Both the position numbers and the translations under genes were made by a program. Below are positions 6,355 through 8,357 of a stretch of DNA of 8,357 nucleotides, one piece after another. Positions within the stretch are counted from its first letter, which is position 1; every line of letters starts with the position of its first letter. The DNA is from Candidatus Thiodictyon intracellulare. Lineage in GTDB: Bacteria; Pseudomonadota; Gammaproteobacteria; Chromatiales; Chromatiaceae. The notes under the pieces are model-generated. The model did not search any database. It was given only the letters and a program-made list of their open reading frames with translations, and was not told the DNA's origin. The DNA lies in NCBI GenBank assembly GCA_016292295.1, contig JADNEJ010000646.1, forward strand, positions 1 through 8,357. Reading direction: 5' to 3'.

Positions 6355-7254
6355 ATGAACCAAGCCCGTCCTGCCCCACTGCTTCTCACCGCCCTCCTGG
6401 CGTCCACCCTGATCGTCGATGCCGCCGCGGCCGATCCGCTCCTGGAGGACCGGGTAGCGCGCATCGAACGCATCATGGACAACCAAAGCGCCTCCGGTAT
6501 CACGCTCAAGATGCAGCAACTCCAGCAGGAAATGCAGGAATTACGCGGTCTGGCGGAGACTCAGAAGTTCGAGATCCAGAAACTCCAGCGGCAACTGCGC
6601 GATCAATACCTCGACATCGACTCCCGCCTAGGCACCGGCAAGGACCTGGATACCCCGGCCGCCGGCACGCCCGGCGTCGGCACCGAGGACACGGCGCCAG
6701 CCCCCCGGCCCAACGTGGCCCTCGACCTGAGCGGCAAGGACCTCCAGCCCCCGGTCGGCAGCGAAGCCCTACCGCCGGTCACCGCCCCCACTACCCCCTC
6801 CTCCCCCGGCGCGGCCGGCATCCCGTCCCTGCCCAGCCCGGAGACCACCGGCGGCAACGAGCGTGACGCCTACCGCGACGCCTTTGAACTGCTCAAGCAG
6901 CGCAAGTACCCGGAGGCCGTCGCCGCCTTCACCGACCTGATGCGCCGCTTCCCGCAGGGTCAGTACACTGATCAGGCCCGCTACTGGCTGGCCGATACCT
7001 ACTATGTCCAGCGTAACTACCCGGCGGCACTGACTGAATTCGACCGCCTGGTCCAATTGAACTCCACCAGTGCCCGGATCCCCGAGGCCATGCTGAAGAT
7101 CGCCAACATCCAGTCCGAGCTGGATGCCAGGGAGCAGGCACGCGCCGCCTATCGACTGCTCATCGCCAAGTACCCGGGGAGCACCGAGGCACGACTCGCC
7201 CAGACCCGCCTGCAGAAGCTCGAAGCCGAGCGCCCTGGGACAGAGCACAAATAG
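6355..7254 (+). CDS. cpoB: Cell division coordinator CpoB (YbgF)
   Basis: CpoB is a periplasmic protein that binds TolA and links outer-membrane constriction to septal peptidoglycan synthesis by PBP1B in E. coli. From the ATG at 6355 the product has 299 residues (E. coli 263). It begins with a signal peptide (hydrophobic stretch about 9-24, likely cut after AAA near residue 26). A coiled coil at about 28-95 with many Gln, Leu and Glu residues forms the trimerising region, followed by a long Pro/Gly/Thr-rich linker (96-168) that accounts for the extra length. TPR repeats fill 170-290, with AFELLKQRKYPEAVAAFTDL (176-195), YWLADTYYVQRNYPAALTEF (210-229) and AYRLLIAKYPGS (265-276). The start is chosen for the signal peptide; GAAG at 6345-6348 is a weak ribosome-binding site. 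It closes the tol-pal cluster. Confidence 0.93.
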   Translation: MNQARPAPLLLTALLASTLIVDAAAADPLLEDRVARIERIMDNQSASGITLKMQQLQQEMQELRGLAETQKFEIQKLQRQLRDQYLDIDSRLGTGKDLDTPAAGTPGVGTEDTAPAPRPNVALDLSGKDLQPPVGSEALPPVTAPTTPSSPGAAGIPSLPSPETTGGNERDAYRDAFELLKQRKYPEAVAAFTDLMRRFPQGQYTDQARYWLADTYYVQRNYPAALTEFDRLVQLNSTSARIPEAMLKIANIQSELDAREQARAAYRLLIAKYPGSTEARLAQTRLQKLEAERPGTEHK

Positions 7255-7325
7255 CCAGACGCGAACGACCGGCAATGCCGCACTCGGGACGGCGCCCGGC
7301 CTGCGGAGCGCGGCCAATACCGGGC

Positions 7326-7354
7326 TTCAAAAGCAAGTCCAAGGCGTCTATACT
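7326..7354 (+). promoter_or_regulatory. Promoter of the tRNA-Lys gene
   Basis: TTCAAA at 7326-7331 (4 of 6 to the -35 consensus) and TATACT at 7349-7354 (5 of 6 to the -10 consensus) are separated by exactly 17 bases. The -10 ends 11 bases before the first base of the mature tRNA. The bases after the -10 (GAGCGTGC) are GC-rich, as in stringently controlled stable-RNA promoters. This is the best promoter in the window. Confidence 0.75.
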
Positions 7355-7365
7355 GAGCGTGCTTC

Positions 7366-7441
7366 GCGCCCTTAGCTCAGTCGGTAGAGCATCTGACTTT
7401 TAATCAGGTGGTCGCGCGTTCGAGTCGCGCAGGGCGCACCA
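7366..7441 (+). tRNA. tRNA-Lys (anticodon UUU)
   Basis: A 76-base tRNA that folds perfectly. The acceptor stem GCGCCCT (7366-7372) pairs with AGGGCGC (7431-7437). The D stem is GCTC (7375-7378) with GAGC (7387-7390) around AGTCGGTA. The anticodon stem TCTGA (7392-7396) pairs with TCAGG (7404-7408) with one G-U pair, and the loop CTTTTAA gives anticodon TTT at 7399-7401. The T stem GCGCG (7414-7418) pairs with CGCGC (7426-7430) around TTCGAGT. Discriminator A at 7438 is followed by a genome-encoded CCA (7439-7441). It decodes AAA and AAG. A tRNA-Lys gene also follows ybgF in E. coli, so the position is ancestral. Confidence 0.98.
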
Positions 7442-7449
7442 TAAAAACA

Positions 7450-7492
7450 AGAGTTTGGGAGAAATCCTCTGCCATTTCTTTTATTTCTTTTC
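7450..7492 (+). terminator. Possible terminator after tRNA-Lys
   Basis: AGAGTTT (7450-7456) can pair with AAA-TC-CTCT (7462-7470) as a stem with a two-base bulge, and a T-rich but interrupted run lies at 7475-7491. The stem is weak and the T-run is broken by C and A, but the placement 9 bases after the tRNA CCA end is right for ending a short stable-RNA transcript. Confidence 0.35.
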
Positions 7493-7572
7493 CGTTGGAC
7501 ACTCACAGGACATTCAGCAAAACACACCACAACAAGCGGCAACACTGACTGCGGACCCTGCGACCGTGCAAA

Positions 7573-7609
7573 ACTGTCGCACAGTCTAGCGGGCCCTTTC
7601 CCACGCTAG
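7573..7609 (+). repeat. Two abutting small hairpins
   Basis: ACTGT at 7573-7577 pairs with ACAGT at 7581-7585 around CGC; directly next to it, CTAGCG at 7586-7591 pairs with CGCTAG at 7604-7609 around a 12-base loop. The two share no spacer. Such arrangement may be the trace of a mobile-element end or a small structured RNA; chance is also possible at this stem length. Confidence 0.4.
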
Positions 7610-7688
7610 GCGATTCGGGACGATGCCCGCGGACAAGCACGCAGTGCACACGGCCGCCGCGGTCCGGTATACGTAGTCGGGAGAGTAG

Positions 7689-7945
7689 GTATTCAGTTCA
7701 TGGGATGATTGGTGGCTGGTGGCCAGGATCACCGGACCGACCGCGCATTTTCTGGGGCTGCGGTTCGTCGGGTCCCGCGCGACCGAGCGGCGGGGCGTGG
7801 TGCCGGACGCAGCCGAGGCGAGCGAGATCGTGGCGGGGCTGGTGCGCGCCAATCAGCGCTGGGGACGACCTACGAGGTAGCCGATAGCGAGGTAGACCTG
7901 TGCGATCGGCTCAGCCCCTGGATCTATGAGCCTAAAAGGAGCAGT
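7689..7945 (+). pseudogene. Frameshifted remnant of an unknown protein gene
   Basis: A coding-like frame without an ATG runs from 7689 to a TAG at 7878-7880. It reads DDWWLVARITGPTAHFLGLR then about 30 further residues ending ANQRWG, with strong GC bias in third positions. That bias breaks exactly after the Trp codon at 7860-7862. In the next frame the sequence goes on sensibly from 7865 as TTYEVADSEVDLCDRLSPWI then YEP, so one lost base at 7863-7864 joins the two parts. At the front, ATG at 7700 is followed by G and then GATGATTGG, so an extra base would also explain the lost start (original reading M-D-D-W-W). After about 7945 the reading becomes Arg/Pro-rich and loses coding character. The gene seems broken by one or two frameshifts and possibly truncated by an insertion. 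I do not recognise the family. Confidence 0.5.
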
Positions 7946-8044
7946 AGGTGCCCGCCGCGAGCCGTTCCTGGCCCGCGGACGGGTACGCGCTGCCGCTTCA
8001 TGGCGCGCATCACGGCGTTGTTCCACAATGAGGCGAAGTTCCGG
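7946..8044. other. Junction between gene remnant and transposase
   Basis: About 100 bases between the end of the recognisable remnant and the transposase stop. The edge of the insertion element, including its terminal inverted repeat, should lie here or slightly upstream, but its mate is outside the window and cannot be matched. A minus-strand frame reading NFASLWNNAVMRAMKRQRVP (about 8040-7980) looks protein-like for some 20 residues, then turns into low-complexity sequence. Confidence 0.35.
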
Positions 8045-8357
8045 CTATGCTGAGGAAGGCAAACCCGGTAGCGGGTGCAATTCGCGGCCGTAGAGGTATT
8101 TCACCAGGGCGTGGGAGAGCACGCGGTACCAACGTTGCAGCGGCGTCAACTGCTCCGCAGTTTGGCGTAGTGTTTTGAAGAAGGGCGCGATTTCGCGGCA
8201 GGCGCTGTCCATCCAGGCCACTTCGGCATGCGGATGGCTCATGGTGATGCGGGTCTGGCCGCTATGACGGGTGAGGCGCGCGGGGGCATGCAGCAGCGGA
8301 CGACTGGTAATGGCCTCGGTATGCTGACGAGGATCAGCCAGGCGCACGAACAGGCTC
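8045..8357 (-). CDS. C-terminal part of a DDE transposase (IS1380/IS4-like)
   Basis: The minus strand is open from the window edge to a TAG at 8045-8047, giving about 103 residues of a protein that starts outside the window. The stretch RPLLHAPARLTRHSGQTRIT followed by a helical tail (IAPFFKTLRQTAEQLTPLQR) resembles the C-terminal end of DDE transposases of the IS1380/IS4 type, in which an Arg-rich strand segment for closing the catalytic fold precedes a helical tail. A GTG at 8347 is in frame, but it is not taken as the start because the frame stays open to the edge. The catalytic DDE residues and the terminal repeats are not visible, so family and activity are uncertain. It points toward the tRNA and the broken gene, consistent with insertion into this flank. 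Confidence 0.6.
   Translation of the reverse strand, partial: SLFVRLADPRQHTEAITSRPLLHAPARLTRHSGQTRITMSHPHAEVAWMDSACREIAPFFKTLRQTAEQLTPLQRWYRVLSHALVKYLYGRELHPLPGLPSSA

Larger units (their letters stand above)
7442..7685. other. Lower-GC gene-free stretch after the tRNA
   Basis: No gene is supported here. The first 120 bases are markedly richer in A and T than the rest of the window and contain the tandem-like pair GGACACTCACAGGACA (7497-7512). From 7573 two small inverted repeats lie end to end: ACTGT/ACAGT (7573-7585) and CTAGCG/CGCTAG (7586-7609). I found no copy of the tRNA 3' end downstream within the window, so an attachment-site duplication cannot be shown. Confidence 0.4.

Noticed and set aside
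7586..7852. 88-aa minus-strand open frame after the tRNA
   Set aside because: Its sequence is Ser/Arg/Thr-rich without coding bias, while the plus strand of the same stretch has the better third-position GC and a sensible protein.
7934..8040. Minus-strand peptide beginning near NFASLWNNAV
   Set aside because: Only about 20 residues look protein-like, there is no clear start with a ribosome-binding site, and it ends in a Leu run; kept only as a note in the junction region.

Overview
This window carries a conserved chromosomal core of a GC-rich gammaproteobacterium, followed by a tRNA gene and then a small decayed accessory region. The gene order ruvB, tolQ, tolR, tolA, tolB, pal, cpoB (ybgF), tRNA-Lys(UUU) is the classical gammaproteobacterial arrangement. 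High GC in third codon positions and the Trp-rich small gene between ruvB and tolQ fit a Chromatiales-type organism (purple sulfur bacteria and relatives), but that lineage call is an inference from general recollection, not a search.

Layout. Bases 1-144 hold a gene-free leader with a strong GC hairpin just before ruvB. RuvB (145-1227) is intact. A short AT-richer gap leads to an unrecognised 122-aa Trp-rich, Arg-tailed protein (1319-1687) in the place where ybgC, the acyl-CoA thioesterase gene of the E. coli tol cluster, usually stands. The last codons of this gene form a perfect 14-bp inverted repeat. A structured, gene-free 268-bp stretch precedes tolQ. tolQ, tolR and tolA follow with 31-bp and 2-bp gaps. 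A 157-bp gap with a possible extended -10 promoter precedes tolB, which overlaps pal by ATGA. cpoB follows after 160 bp.

How the genes work together. TolQ and TolR form the proton-driven inner-membrane motor, TolA spans the periplasm, TolB and the lipoprotein Pal tie the outer membrane to peptidoglycan, and CpoB links this machine to peptidoglycan synthesis at division. All the expected key residues and domains are visible, so the set looks functional. RuvB is the ATPase motor of Holliday junction branch migration and is a positional neighbour only.

From 7255 onward the character changes. A well-formed promoter drives tRNA-Lys(UUU), and a lower-GC stretch with small hairpins follows. Next comes a broken gene of unknown function, with one clear and one possible frameshift. 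The window ends in the C-terminal part of a minus-strand DDE transposase that continues beyond it. The tRNA flank looks like a site of past insertion and decay. I did not find a complete new system; the most interesting items are the unknown gene in the ybgC position, the palindrome at its 3' end, and the frameshifted remnant beside the transposase.
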